This document shows positions 1 through 13,500 of a DNA stretch of 64,000 nt, in pieces. Location: contig CM037877.1 of assembly GCA_021292165.1 (NCBI GenBank), positions 163,800,242 through 163,864,241 on the forward strand, written 5' to 3'. The stretch is from Shinisaurus crocodilurus. Its lineage: Eukaryota > Chordata > Lepidosauria > Squamata > Shinisauridae. The first letter of the stretch is position 1, and each line of letters opens with the position of its first letter. The notes under the pieces were generated by a model. It made no database searches and was not told the DNA's origin. It worked only from the letters and a program-made list of their open reading frames with translations. The position numbers and the translations under genes were made by a program.

Positions 1-859
1 TCTGTATTTGTCCTTAAGCAAGGTCAAAGAGCTTAAAAGACCCCATAATTCCTTCAATTTCTGGATCCAAGACCTAGGCTTTTCTATAATCAAATACTAC
101 CACGGACTGTGAATTGGAAAAATAAATGCAAATAAAACAACCAGCTCTAGGACAGATTATAAGATTCATCCACAGATGAATATATTTCAATCTCTTAACA
201 CAGATGCTTCCTGGACAATACAGTTCCTCCCTTGATTCCCAAAAGTGGGTCACAATACACAGGACTTTAAGGATGTGGTCTTGATATGCCCCTTTATCCA
301 TCTCTTCTCCTACCTACCTGCTCAACACTGAGAGATTATCGATTAGACAAGAAACTAATAATCAGCAGGGACCATAACAAAATGATGCAGTCCTGGAAAG
401 GGTAATGTCTGAATAGAGTAACAGATGAAGGTATGACAGATGAGCTGACTATAAGCATGAACTTTTCATGAATTATAGCAGCATTCCTGGAACACAGCAG
501 ACGGTGGCTGAGGAAACCTACAACAAAGCACCAGCTAGGATAACTAGCTACAGCAGGTAATCCATGGTCTATAAGGAAAGGCTTATTAGTAGATATCAGT
601 AGCTAAAAGAGAATCATGTACATAGGTGGAGGGCTATTTGAGAGCACTATTAAAAATTGATCTATTTCATCACAAAAACTCCAAAGCCTATTTTGGACAG
701 TACTACTAGAAAGGCAGTCCAATGGCTTTCAGAGTGAACATTCTGCCTAACTATTTCAAAGATGCAACATGCCCTAATCACCACTATCCAACAAACAGCT
801 AAACCGTATTTAACGAGCTGACTTTCGCTGGGTCTCTGCTTAAAATTACATTGACACGA
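1..859. other. Downstream flank of ZNF326, nothing recognised
   Basis: A/T-rich sequence with no credible ORF, exon homology or repeat that I recognise. Confidence 0.5.
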
Positions 860-1370
860 AGGTTTCTAAAATGTTTTATTGCTACAAACAAGTACATTTT
901 ATATCACAAAAAGCTACAAGGTATGTCATAACATGTATTTTACAATGAGTGATGCAGTCCAAGACAGCCACACTCACAACGTAATTTTAAGTTTATTCAT
1001 TCTAGAACTAAGTACACTGCATTTACTTGAAATACTTTTGTGTTGAAATGATTTAAACTTTCTACTTATTTATATCCAATTCTCAACATCAAGGGAGGAA
1101 AACTAATGCTTAAAAACATACATAATACAATATTATATCAATTCTAAGAAGCTGGGTTACTATAAAAGCTGAACTAAAATGGCTTTACCTTCATTTTAAG
1201 CAAAGGTGAAAACAGATTACATAAACATATTTCAAATTTAAATGGAATGCATGCACAGGGTAGGGGATGATAACATGAGCTCATTCGTAACTATTAGAAA
1301 TTTTACATTTAGCCACGTTAACAGAAAGGTAAAGCATTATTTTCCTCTCCTTGTGTAAAATTTCTCGCAT
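860..1370 (-). other. ZNF326: ZNF326 3' UTR with probable polyadenylation signal
   Basis: A/T-rich, non-coding sequence follows the stop. A minus-strand AATAAA lies at 875-880, about 490 nt after the stop, with a T/G-containing stretch just beyond it. Another AATAAA-like hexamer near 990 could give a shorter form. The end is inferred from the signal only. Confidence 0.5.
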
Positions 1371-1541
1371 TTAACTATCTTCCGTCTGGTCAAGAGTGAA
1401 GTCAGTTTGTTCTTCACCTTCTGCTTCCTCCTCCTCCTCAGCTTCTGCCTCCTCTTCCTCCTCTTCTACAGGTTCATTTGCCTTGTCTTCTTCTCCTGGC
1501 TGCTCTGGGTTTTGATCAGTAACCTCAAATGGATTTTCACC
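1371..1541 (-). CDS. ZNF326: ZNF326 last coding exon, Glu-rich tail and stop
   Basis: Acceptor TTATTAG|GGTGAA. It encodes [20 protein letters not shown], a long Glu/Ala-rich stretch and the end FTLDQTEDS, then TAA at 1371-1373. The acidic tail is a family feature but its exact sequence diverges fast, as expected for GAG/GAA-rich DNA. Confidence 0.92.
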   Translation of the reverse strand, partial: GENPFEVTDQNPEQPGEEDKANEPVEEEEEEAEAEEEEEAEGEEQTDFTLDQTEDS

Positions 1542-4500
1542 CTAATAAGAAAATAGATCTTTGTTTTAAAAAATCAATCATCTTAGGCAAGCTATGTTAC
1601 CTGAATAATGCAGTAGCAGGAGTCCAGAAAACTGTGAAATTGATCTAGAACTGGATACACTTCCACCTATGTATTGTTCTGGATACATTTCCACTGGATA
1701 CACTTCCACCTGTTTGCATGGCTCCCTCCCTCCAAGGCATTTACAAACAATAACAGACTGGATCAAAGTTTACATGCAGTAACAAGCAGGAGTAAGTCCT
1801 ATTATATTTTGTGCTTTCTATCCCACATATACTGTATTTAATTGCAGTTAAAGAAATCACACCAAAGTAAAAATCCATAAACAGATAACACACCAAGCTT
1901 CCAGTAATTTTCAGCCAGGAACAGCTAACATTAATGGACTGCATGTACCAATCACCAGTTTGGAAGTGTGTCAATATTAAATTTCCCCTGTAGTTTGTCA
2001 GATCACCAGATTGCACACATGCAAAGAAAACCAGCATATATCCCAACCGCTTCCCTCCCTCAGCCTCCCCACCCCAGAATCCTAGAAGTAGTTATTCCAA
2101 AGGGACAATTTACAGCACAATCTTATGCATGTTTACAAAGTTCCACTGTGTGCACCACTTCCAGAAGCAACATGATTGGGGGGGGGGGGGGGGGAGACAA
2201 CTATCAGAAATTAGGCTCGACACAACCACCAGTTTGGTTCTTCCTCACCCATCTCCTGGACAATCCAACTAGCTAGAAATGAAAGGGTCTAGAAGTACTC
2301 CAGGGCCCTTACAGCAAGCACTGATGAGTCTTTCTTCCAGGTGGGGCACTTGACTATCTCTCCCTGGTGCTCTGACACCTGGATTGTGGACTTGAAGCTC
2401 AACTGGTCCTGCCAATTAGTCTACAACAGCAAACCCAAACTCCATTTGGTTACTGAAGTTTGCATGGCTTACAAAAAGTCAAGTTGACGGAATTATGCAG
2501 GGCAGCCAAATTCACATTTATTTATTTTTAAATCATCAGTGAATGCTCCTGGAAACTTAGCTCCATACTGCAAGCTTACCTTGACATAGCGCTCATACCG
2601 TGCCTTCACAATTGGGTTATTCAAGATGCTGGTAGCAGTTAGTACACTCTCTCTTTTAATTTGTTCTTTGTAAGTCTGTAAATAAGATTACACTGTAATA
2701 GCAAGCATTACAAACCTATTCCAAAGGGACATTCAATATACATCGTAACAAATGCTATATTAGACAGACATGAATTTGTTAATGAAGAGAAAAAGAAATA
2801 TTCAGAAAAGGTTGAATTCTTGTTACGAGTTCTATATACCAGTTTTAACATTTGCCTTTAGTACACTCACAAACAGATATAGCTTAGGTTTCTACTGAAC
2901 ACACTGCAGAACAGGAATCTGTGGATCTACAGTACATTTACTGTGGATCATTAATGTGCAATGTCGAGAAGGTTAAGTTTAGTCTTAAGCCTCATCCAAT
3001 GAAGTTTAACTACGGTAAGTAATACGACTAGAGTTCATGCGAATATATTTTGCCAAAACCAATTTTTGCATTTAATATTAGAGTAAGAATATTTAAAACT
3101 ATTTAAATCTAGATAATCTAGATACGCTCTTCACTTCAATTCAAACGGCGGATCACAGCAGCTCAAATCTACAATACTGTCCAGAACAGGATTTTTATTT
3201 CATGTGTGGTAATAGTTTTGTCAGCATGTTTTGTTGTACAAACTCACTCCATTTAAGACTTACTGTCAACATTTAGTCAGAAATAGTTTGTTTTATAAAG
3301 CACTGTAGCTGTTCTGTGTTTTAATTCATGCTAGCAGCATCCTCAAGCTCTTCAAAATAAGTATACATGCTATGGTAAAGAATGTCAAACTTCAACAACC
3401 AGAACACTGCTGATTACTACATTATTTAATTGCACTCAAAGGATGATATGAATTACTCCATTAGTCATCTATAAATAGCATAAAACTGCTAGAGAAACTA
3501 GTGATGACAAAGTTGTAGCCATGTTCCAGATATGCAAGGAAAACAGACTAATTAGAGCAGCCTTCCCCAACCTGGTGGCCTCCAGAGGGAGTGCAGGGCC
3601 ATTCCACCCGCCCTGCTGAAAGGCCGCCCTCCTGCTCAAGGCTCCTCCTCCCTCTACTGCCACCACCACCAGCCATTCCAGCAGGCTGTGCAGAGGGAGA
3701 TGAGAGGGAGCGCAGGGCCATTCCACCAGCCCTGCCAGAAGAATAATTTTTTACCCTTCTTCCCTCCACCATTCCTTTCTCCTTGTGTGTCGTGTCTTTT
3801 TAGATTGTAAGCCTGCGGGCAGGGACTGTCTTGTTAATTGCTGTAAACCGCCCAGAGAGCTTCGGCTATTATTATAAATAAATAAATAGACATAGTCCCA
3901 TTTTTTAAAAAAAATCTTATGGTGGGCAGCAACCCTCCTGCACATCAAAATTTGGTTTTCCATAGATTTTCACATTTTCAATGCCATTGAAGAATTTTTA
4001 TTTTATAAAAACAGAGGGCAATTCCTTTCTAAAATCAGGAAAGCTTTCAATTTTTTACCTGTCAGTATTATCAGTCTGGTTGAGGGGGGGGGGGGGAATC
4101 AGATTTGAACCCTCACAATCACACTCTTTTAATAAACACCAAAAATACTTTTAAGGATGAGTCAAAATGACTTGGACAGGTTGCTAAGTCATCCTCACCC
4201 ACAGAGGGTTCTGAGTGAACTTTTGCCACTCTCAGCAATGCGAGGGGACCACATAAACCATGAACAAGCTTTAAATCAGGGATGGGGAACATGTGGTCCT
4301 CCACATGTTGTGGTCCTCCACATGTTGTGGGACTCCAACTCCCATTATCCTTCAGCACTGGCTATGCTGACCTAGTTGCAGTCCTACAATATCTGGAAGA
4401 CCACATGTGTCCATTCCCCCGTCCCCCACTTTAGTAAATCCTAAAGTGGTAAGCCCCAAAACATTCATTTTGTTGCATAGGTAGATGCATTGGTCTGCAT

Positions 4501-7500
4501 CACTGAAAAATCAGGTCTTGATGCAAAAACTGAGTGCATGGCTCGTTATATAACAGGAAGCCAATGTTCTTCAGGTAAAATAACTGTTCCAATCCTATTA
4601 GAACTCCTTCCAACCAACGGGCATTTGGCTGCACAGCCACCAATGGTGCCTTTAAAATTGGACCAGGGATTTAAGGGAGCAAGAAAACTTCTCCCCCTCG
4701 CCAGGCTACTTTTATTTTTTATTACAACACTGACGTCCACCAACCATCACCAGACACAAAATGGTTGTTTATGAGGGTGGAGTCACCAACTGCACCCTAT
4801 GAGTCATGCACAAGTACAAAACCATATTTGGGTTAGTACAGATCAGGGATTCTAACATCAAACTCAAAAAGTGACCAGCAGAATTGCACAAATCTGGTAA
4901 AAGGCAACCAATTAATACTCATATTATTCACTGTGACTGAGTGATAACTAATTAACCTACAGCCAGCCACTGAATCAATGGGAAAGGATCCTATTCCTTT
5001 TTTGCAGGAAACGAAGCCCAGAGATATACAACTTCCCAGGTTCCCCCTCAGCTTCCATTGTTCCTGGTTAATTGGCAAGTATTCAATATATACTGGGCAG
5101 AGTGGGGGGAAAGAATAGAGCAGGCTGCAGAGGCTCCACACTACATCTCCCAAGACTCAAGAGGAGGTGAGCAAAAGACAATACCTTTTCGGAGGTGATC
5201 CGAAAATTAAAAGAAAATACCAAATACCAAAAGAGATAGAAAATGGTACTGCCATGCCCTCGCTTAACTAGCCAATAAGAATAGTATAGGTTGAAGGAGA
5301 AGGGAGACAGAAACCCTTGTCAGTCTACTGCATGCCAGCCAGAGGTTGATTGGTAAATCCCAACTGACATTCTGTCTGCCCTGGAATAAAGATGCGGGAC
5401 TAGAACCCCATATAGCAGGGATGCTAAGAAAAGCCACGGCTGTGTTGGCTGCTGTGTGCGTGGCTGTTTCTGGCTACCTAAGGTACTATTTGTAAAGGAA
5501 GTGTGAACAGTGGCTAGAACTCACATATTTTGAATCTGAGCCTGTGGACTGGACAAATCAAATAAATGCAGAACTATACATTTGTACTAATCCCCCTTCT
5601 TCCCTCCCCATTCCTTTTTCCTTGTGTGTCGTGTCTTTTTAGATTGTAAGCCTGGCAGGGACTGTCTTGTTAATTGTTGTAAACCGCCAAGAGAGCTTCG
5701 GCTATTGGGCAGTATAAAAATGAAATAATTAAATAAAAAATAAAATAATTGCCTCAGAAGATCCTACTCTGTCTTTTATGCTTCGTGAGCCAAAAATAAA
5801 AGTGAGCAACCAGGGAAGGGAAGGATAACTGTAACTGTAATGATAATTATTTTTGTTATTTGTGTGAAGGGAGGGGGTTCCAGTTATTGTTTTCTGTATT
5901 ACTGTATTTCCCGCTCCATAAGACGCACTCCCCCCCCAAAAAAAAATAGGGGGAAATGTCTGTGCGTCTTATGGAGCAAGGCCAAGCCGCGGGCCCGCCA
6001 AACAGCTGAGCGAAGGATCAGCTGTTTGGCGCTGTGGCGCAGCGGCAGCAAATCTCTTGCTGCCACTGCGCCACAGCGCCAAACAGCTGATCCTTCGCCC
6101 AGCTATTTGGCGGGCCCGCGGCTTGGCCTTGCTCCATAAGACGCACAGACATTTCCCCCTATTTGGGGGGGGGGTGCGTCTTATGGAGCGAGAAAATACA
6201 GTAATACAGAAAACAATAACTGGAACCCCCTCCCTTCACACAAATAACAAAAATAATGTGGAGCAGGAAGAGCCACCCCTCCCGTCCCTACAGCGATGGA
6301 GCCCGCGGCGCGCCAATGGCTGCACGCCTCGCCCGGCCTGCCGCGCTCTCATTGGAGGTGCCGCGGCCGAGGGGTGGAGGGGGGCCAGCCAGCAGACAAT
6401 GCTGCCGCCGCTGCCAACACCGAAATCTTGTCGCAGTGCGGGCAGCAGGCTAGGCGTGTTTGAAAGTGTAGAGAAGTATGGGATAAGCCTAAGTCAGCCA
6501 AGCACAGATGGAATCAAGGGGAGGAGCGGTGCTAAAAGTGATCCCAACATTAGTTTTCCCCAGTATTTTGTGTCTGTCAAAAGTCTTTCCTTAGTGATTA
6601 GCTCATTGGATCAATTTAAACATTACACTGGTGGTGACGCCAAAAGGGTTCTCCATGGTTATGAACTGCTCAAATTGCAAGAGCATCTATTCTCACAAGC
6701 AAGTGACTACTGGAGAGCAGTCACTTGCTTGTGAGGTTTTGGATTGTCACAAGGTTTTGGATTGTCAGCAACTACCCCACTGGGATAGTATGCAGACTGA
6801 ACTACTAAAACATTCTGAACCAAACACAACTTTGCACTCTCCTCCTCTTCCTTAGCCCGCCATTTATACTAGAGTTGAAATGTCCTAATCTACACTATTT
6901 ACTTTTGTGTCTTCTGTCTACTTTGCACTGTGTGGTCCAATCATGAACTATGCCGGCATTGCCACGTTATGCAGTTGTCAAAGCACTCAGGTCTCTGGGC
7001 AAACACCATGGACCCCATGAGGCAACTAGCCAGGATATACACCACAAAATCCCGATTGTTTCTGTAGCCAACCTAATAAATCAAATAAAATAACTGAATA
7101 GTCAAAATTTACCTGTTTTCCCTTTGTATGCTCAGGAGACTTTAAGTGCTGCTGAACAGAACTGTGTAGTGCAGGAACGTACACACTGCATGCAGAACAG
7201 AGAACAGTCTCTACTTTCATCATGTGGTCATCAGCTGTGACACCTGGCAAAGAAATAAAGACATTATGGGTATCTGAGATTATGCCAAGAGAAAACCATG
7301 AAGCAAATCTAAAATTTTATATATGAAATCAAGCAAAATATGTCTTGCCAAACTATGAGACAAAGGGGATGTACGGGCAATATTTCCAAGGTCACCAATA
7401 TGCTATTATTGTTTAATGTGAGAAAGTTATTTTATTGGAGAGATTTAGAAGTAGGTATTCAGAATGTGAGCTTTGCAGTGGATTGCCAAACTGCTATATT

Positions 7501-10500
7501 ACAAGTTAGGGACCAATGCTGGGAATGATCAAATATGGACTCCAAACAAATGTAAAATTCACCAGTTCACCACATACAATTAGAAAAAGTGTTCTACATG
7601 ATTGGCCTACAAAATGTCCTGTAAAGTTGCAAAGTCAACATTTGCCATACAACACACAAAAAATTCAAAAAGTGCTAGTACCAAGTTACAACAGAAGCTT
7701 CAGAGTTACATGATCTTTTCTTTCTTACACGGATAATATCCAACTAATCCAGTATCTAGTTTTCAAAACAGGCCAGATTCTGGAACCCAAGCTGACAGGG
7801 GAGAGGCAGGATGGGATGCCCACTGTTTCTTCTGAAGTGGTGGCCAGGGTTTGGAAACACCATTTGGCCTTGTAACATGCAGTTCCAGACAGAGCCTACA
7901 TGATAAAATTGCTATGCTGACAGTGTGGCGTAGTGGTTAGAGTGTTGGACTGGGACTCAGGAGATCCAGGTTCTAGTCCCCGCTCAGCCATGAAACCCAT
8001 TGGGTGACTTTGGGCCAGTCACTGACTCTCAGCCTAACCCACCTCACAGGGTTGTTGTGAGGATAAAATGGAGAGGAGGAGGAAGATTATGTAAGCCGCC
8101 TTGGGTTCCTTGCAGGAAAAAAGGCGGGGTATAAATATAATAAATATAAATAAATAAATAAATAAATATGGTGGACACTTGCACGGGCCACTTGCCTTCC
8201 ATTACATCTTTTTCAGTAATCTGGGCAGCTTCCATTTGGCTAGTGGTCTGCTGTTTACGCATGGCAGTCTTCTTGAATTTATTCACCATACATTCCTAGA
8301 ATGCAAGTTCACAACATTTGTAGGGAATCAAGAGGTTATATTCAGTTATCACAAGTTCACTTCCCGCACTCTGAAAATACCCAGCCAGGATCCAAAGAAA
8401 TTAGTCTGATATGTCCAAAAGGGCTTTAGACATTTTCCAAAACAGCAGAGTCGTTTCCATTCCCTCCCATCCTCCATCTTGCAAACTGCTTTTACAACTG
8501 AGCAGAGTTTCAAAGGCGTTTTGCTATGCAGCAAAGGAGTACACTGTTCAAATTTTTAAAACCACAAGCTGCCTCTAAGGCTCTATAAGCCTTAGCAGCT
8601 CTTTGGATCCCAGCCTATGTGACTATTCTTAGCCATGGATAATGTTGATACCTGCTTAACACATGCTTTACATGTTTTTATACCATGGAGTGTGTTGCAT
8701 GCTTGCCAAAAATGTTTGATCTGGAGCAGTGCCATCCCAAGATACTTTATTACCTGAATTGGAGCCCATCAACCTGCATCAGATGGCATCAAGAGGCAGA
8801 ATAAACAAAGACAAAAATTTGTGTCTGAATGGTGCAGCAAGTGTTAGAGGAGATGCCATTTGGGCTCCATTACAGGTAATAAGGCATCTTGGGATGGCAC
8901 TGTTCCTCATCAAACATTTCTGGTAAACATGCAACACACTCCATGGTATAAAAACATGTAAAGCATGTGTTAAGCAGGTATCAACATTATCCATGTTTAT
9001 CTTTAGAGAACTGTCCGTATCACTCTTACTTTTTAGTGTTTGTGCTGTTCTTTGTTCAACTTCCATGTTTGTAGATTAAGGTCATTGTAATTTATTTTTT
9101 TAAGTTAACGCACCATCTATAGCTCCCTCCATTAATAGGATTTAGACAAGATGACTACTTACATGCAGAAATTCCATCACAACTTTGTCAAATTTGGTTT
9201 GTTTCTGAATATGATCTAAAGTTTCCTGATGAACAGCACTTTCCAGATGAGCTTCAATGTCTTTTTCTTCAAATGTTCGAAACTTACAGAATGAGCAGGT
9301 GAATGCCATTCTAGCAGGAGATATAGGCAATTACATAGATATCATTTTTTATTAAAATCCTGCCATTTTTAAACCCATTTCATTAACAAAGTTTTTTAAA
9401 TTCCATGTATGCTGCTAAAAATATAAAAATGTACAAGTTAGTTCATAGTAGTTACATTTTGGACTCCAACGCAACACTACTGCTAACCTAAATTATGTTG
9501 TGCTAGTATAAACAACCTCTAGCACAACACCAATCATGCTTGCTAGCACAAGTGCTTTTCCAAGGAAACCCATAACACCAAGCATTGTACTAGAGGTAGT
9601 TTACGCTTGCGCAATGTAATTTATGTCAGCAGTAGTGTTGCACTGGATAGAGCCCTAAGGTTGGAATGCTTGGCACACGTACTAGGAAATAAGTACCATG
9701 GAAGTAGTAGGACTTACTTCTGTATAAACCTATCTTGGCTTGCACTGCAAGACCAAGTTCCAAAGACATTCACAACTAGTTACATGAATCTCCAGGGCTT
9801 AGCAGTTGTTTTTCTCAAACATTTTCCCGTAACATATAGCAAACTGCTAAAAAAAAATTGAGAAGCATTTCAAAAGCAGTTTGAGATATGGTGTGGGGTC
9901 TGCTGTTCTTATAATACTTGCCAGTAAAGGCAAGTATTATAAGAAAAACAGGAGGCCTTGCTTGCATTTCTAGATTATAAATATGTTACCTGTTTTTCCA
10001 ATATAAAAATAACTGACATTTTATTTTTCCAAAGAAATATTAAAATTGAGCAAAAGATTAATCAGCAATAGAACATGAAAAATGTTATTGTCAGCTTTAG
10101 AAGAACTATCTGAAGAAACAACAGTTAACAAAGAAGACTACAAATACAGCTTAAGAAAAAACAAAGCAGCTTGTGGCAGCTGACACCCTAAGCAATTTAT
10201 TGTGGCATAAGTTTTCATGGACTAGAGAACACTTCAGATACACGTTTTAGTGGTGTCTAGCTCAAAAGAGCTTATGCCACAATAAATTGGTTACTCTTTA
10301 AGATGACACAAGACTTTGCTAAAGACACATGGCTATCTTTCTGAACCTCTGAAGGCAGAGAAGCAAAAGACATCACCTCATTAGGCATCATAATCACAGA
10401 ACCACATTACAGTAATACCTTGGATTGCAAGTAACTTGGTTTGAGAGCGTTTTGAAAGACAAGCAAATTTTTAAATATTTATTTATTTATTTATTACTTG

Positions 10501-13500
10501 ATATACAAGCGGCGTCTTGCAATACAAGTACTGTAGTACAGCTTAAATTAAAAATCTCTGTACAAATTTTTTGGGGGGGATTTCGTTTTGATATAAGAGT
10601 GTTTTGGATTACAAGCATGTTTCCGGAATGAATTATGCTCTCAATCCAAGGCATGACTGTATAGTAGAAATCTACAACATTAATGTGATGGGTTGACTCA
10701 AATAGCTGCTGACTGTACTCTAAAAGGAAAACCATTTATCCCTTATCTTTTTAGTTAAGACAACAGCTATTTTATTCATTTTAGCTTATCAACAAAACAC
10801 ACACAGTATCTGGTGAGTTTATTAAAGTTTATAAAGAATGTAAGAACCAGACAACATTTCATTGCTGAATGAATTTTTCTTGTCAAACATTTAGCCACAG
10901 TAATAAATCATAACACTTAAGCATTTTAATATAGCATTTCAAATGTTCAAAGTGTTCCTACAGAATTATCTCATTAACTCTTATACTAGCCATGGAATAC
11001 AGGACAGGGGTAGGAAGAAAGTAAGATCTCCAGATATTTTGGACTTCAGCTCCCCACATTCCTGACCACTGGTCATGCTGGCAGGGGGTTCTGGGAGTTG
11101 AAGTCCAAACTATCTGGAGATCTACCTTCTTCTCATGCCTAATATAGGATCATTATCTCCACAATTCAAATGTGAGATTACGAGTTGGTACCTTTAAGGC
11201 CACTGTGAGTTTACACTTAGGAAGCTACTAACTACATCACTCTCTTCACTATAGTATCTAAACCAGATGTAGGCAACCGGGTGTCCTCCAGATGTTTTGT
11301 ATTACAACTCCTATAATCCCTGACCACTGGCCATGCTGGCTGGGGTTTGTGGGAGTCGTAGTCCAAAATATCTCAAGGGCACCAGGCAATCTTCCCTTGA
11401 CCTAAATTATAATTATCTGGGGGTTTCCTCAACATGGTGTATAGGCATTCTGTTCTAGCAAAGGATTCCTTGGATATTTCTGAGGGTACAATGGCATATC
11501 ACACCCCATGAAACACAGAGTAGTGGCCATGTTCCCAGATGTATGAAAACATAGTACAATGTCTATATGGCACTGGGATTCAGACACTAAACACCATGGA
11601 GCAGGCAGAGCAAAGGCAGCTTAAGGGAAATGCTATTGCCATTGTGCATGCCTGTGAATTATGGCTGGGGGCAAATTCATGACATTTCCACCACAAACCT
11701 GTAACCATCACCATACTTTTCACTGTTTTTCTCCCTCCTACGTCTTTGCTTCTCTCTTCTTGCCTCAATTCGACGTTTTTCTTCCTCTTCATTTTTCACT
11801 TCTGGCTTGACACCTAAAAACAGTTAAGAGCTAAATAAATATTTGAGTTCTAGACTCCAACAAGGGAGAAATGTGAAGTTCAACTTACCCTATCTCAACT
11901 ATTATTTATGGTCTCATAAGGAGGAATAAATTCAAGCCATGTATGACAATGGCATCTATGAGGGTGTGGGTTTGTTTAATTAAAAGCAAATGGTAACATC
12001 CAATAATTTCAGCATAGGTTTGTGATCAAGGGTCATGCTCACAAAAGTTAAATCCAGAATTAAAGCCAACTCATTGTGCCTAGATACTAAAGGCACTAAG
12101 CAAGTGACCAGCAGAGACAACAGGAAATCACAATAGTTACAAGTAAATCCTACAATTGAGATCTCAAATGTATTGCTGCATATTTGTTATTTTTAAGCTA
12201 GATGTTTGCTGGTTTTATTGTGAAGACAGCTTATAGAACAAACAGAAACCTGAAAAGGAAAAGCATGCAGTCTTTAAAATTCCAATGAATAAAAAGGTCA
12301 AGTTCTACCCTAAAGTATAATGCAACATCAATTATAGATTTCCTATTATTTCCCCCGCCCCCGGCATATAGTTGACAATCTGATGGGGTTTAACACAAAT
12401 ATCAATGTGTACAAACGTTCCTTATTCTTCCAAACTTGTGACTGCATACTGGAAAAAGTAACTTCAAAAACTTTGTTCGAGAATGTGTTATGGATTCCCT
12501 CCATTTATAGGGGAGGCAGGCTTTCGATCCATATGTTAAACAGGGATTTAAATGTCAATCTGGACATGATTTTCAAGCAGCCAAACAGCTGTTCTCTCCT
12601 TCACATGTCACTTTGAAAGAAAAGTCTGCCTTATTAAAAACAGGTACCAGTGATTTTCTGATTGCTAAATAGCAGCAATGTACGAATAGTAATCAGAACA
12701 ACCATACAATTATAAACAACGTTCAAGTACCATTCCCCTAATCCAGGGAGAGGTAGAAAGTAAATCTGCATCTACTGGTATATCTCTGGGTGATATGCAG
12801 AAGATAAGCAAGGATATCAAACTCCCAATTGTTTAACAATAGTAGCAGCAACATGGCTCCACCCCCAACCCCACATTATGCTGCCTAAAATTAAGAAAGT
12901 TTGGGATGGCCAGGAATGGATTTTTTGTGTGGGAGGACTGTGGGCTCCATTCAGTTCTGGTACACAACAAATTCCTGGGCACAGAAATCTTTAATTCTAA
13001 GTACACATCTTTCGCACCAGGCTCTGCTTGATGGACCTTGGGGGTCTTCTAAAACAAAAACTAGGTCCCACAAGCCTTACGTCTTCCCACCCATGCCCTA
13101 ATCTATATAATAAGCATTCCATTTATCCTAACCACCACCCACATGCCATGCATACTCTAGTTCAGGGTAGGGAACCACCAGCCCACAGGCCAGATGCATC
13201 CCATGGCATTTCTGGATCTAGCCCACCGCCTCCCCTTCTTTCTGCACACAGCCTTATTCACATAAATGGGACCTTTTTTTTTAAAGCCTAATTGCTGCAC
13301 ACGGGGGAGGGGGGAGAGAGAAGGGATAGCAGAAAGAAAATGGCTGGTCTACCACCAGCTCTGGTCCCACCCACCCTTTGTAGGCGGTGAGAGATTTTCC
13401 CCAAGGTAATTATGCCCCCTTGACATTGAAAGGGTTCCCCACCCTTTTGCCCTTTCCACCAGGGTCCCCCACCCTCTAGGCCCTTCCACCAGCCCCTCCA

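Noticed and set aside
4119..5153. Short ORFs in ZNF326 introns (for example 94 and 106 residues)
   Set aside because: No splice-site support, no similarity recognised, and they overlap MITE or unique intron sequence.
6057..6734. 225-residue plus-strand ORF
   Set aside because: It starts in the palindrome loop and crosses its arm into unrelated sequence; no recognisable protein.
7922..7990. Possible tRNA gene
   Set aside because: Boxes A and B are present but the cloverleaf is degenerate and the sequence continues into a SINE body and tail; a second copy sits in the Tc1 element.
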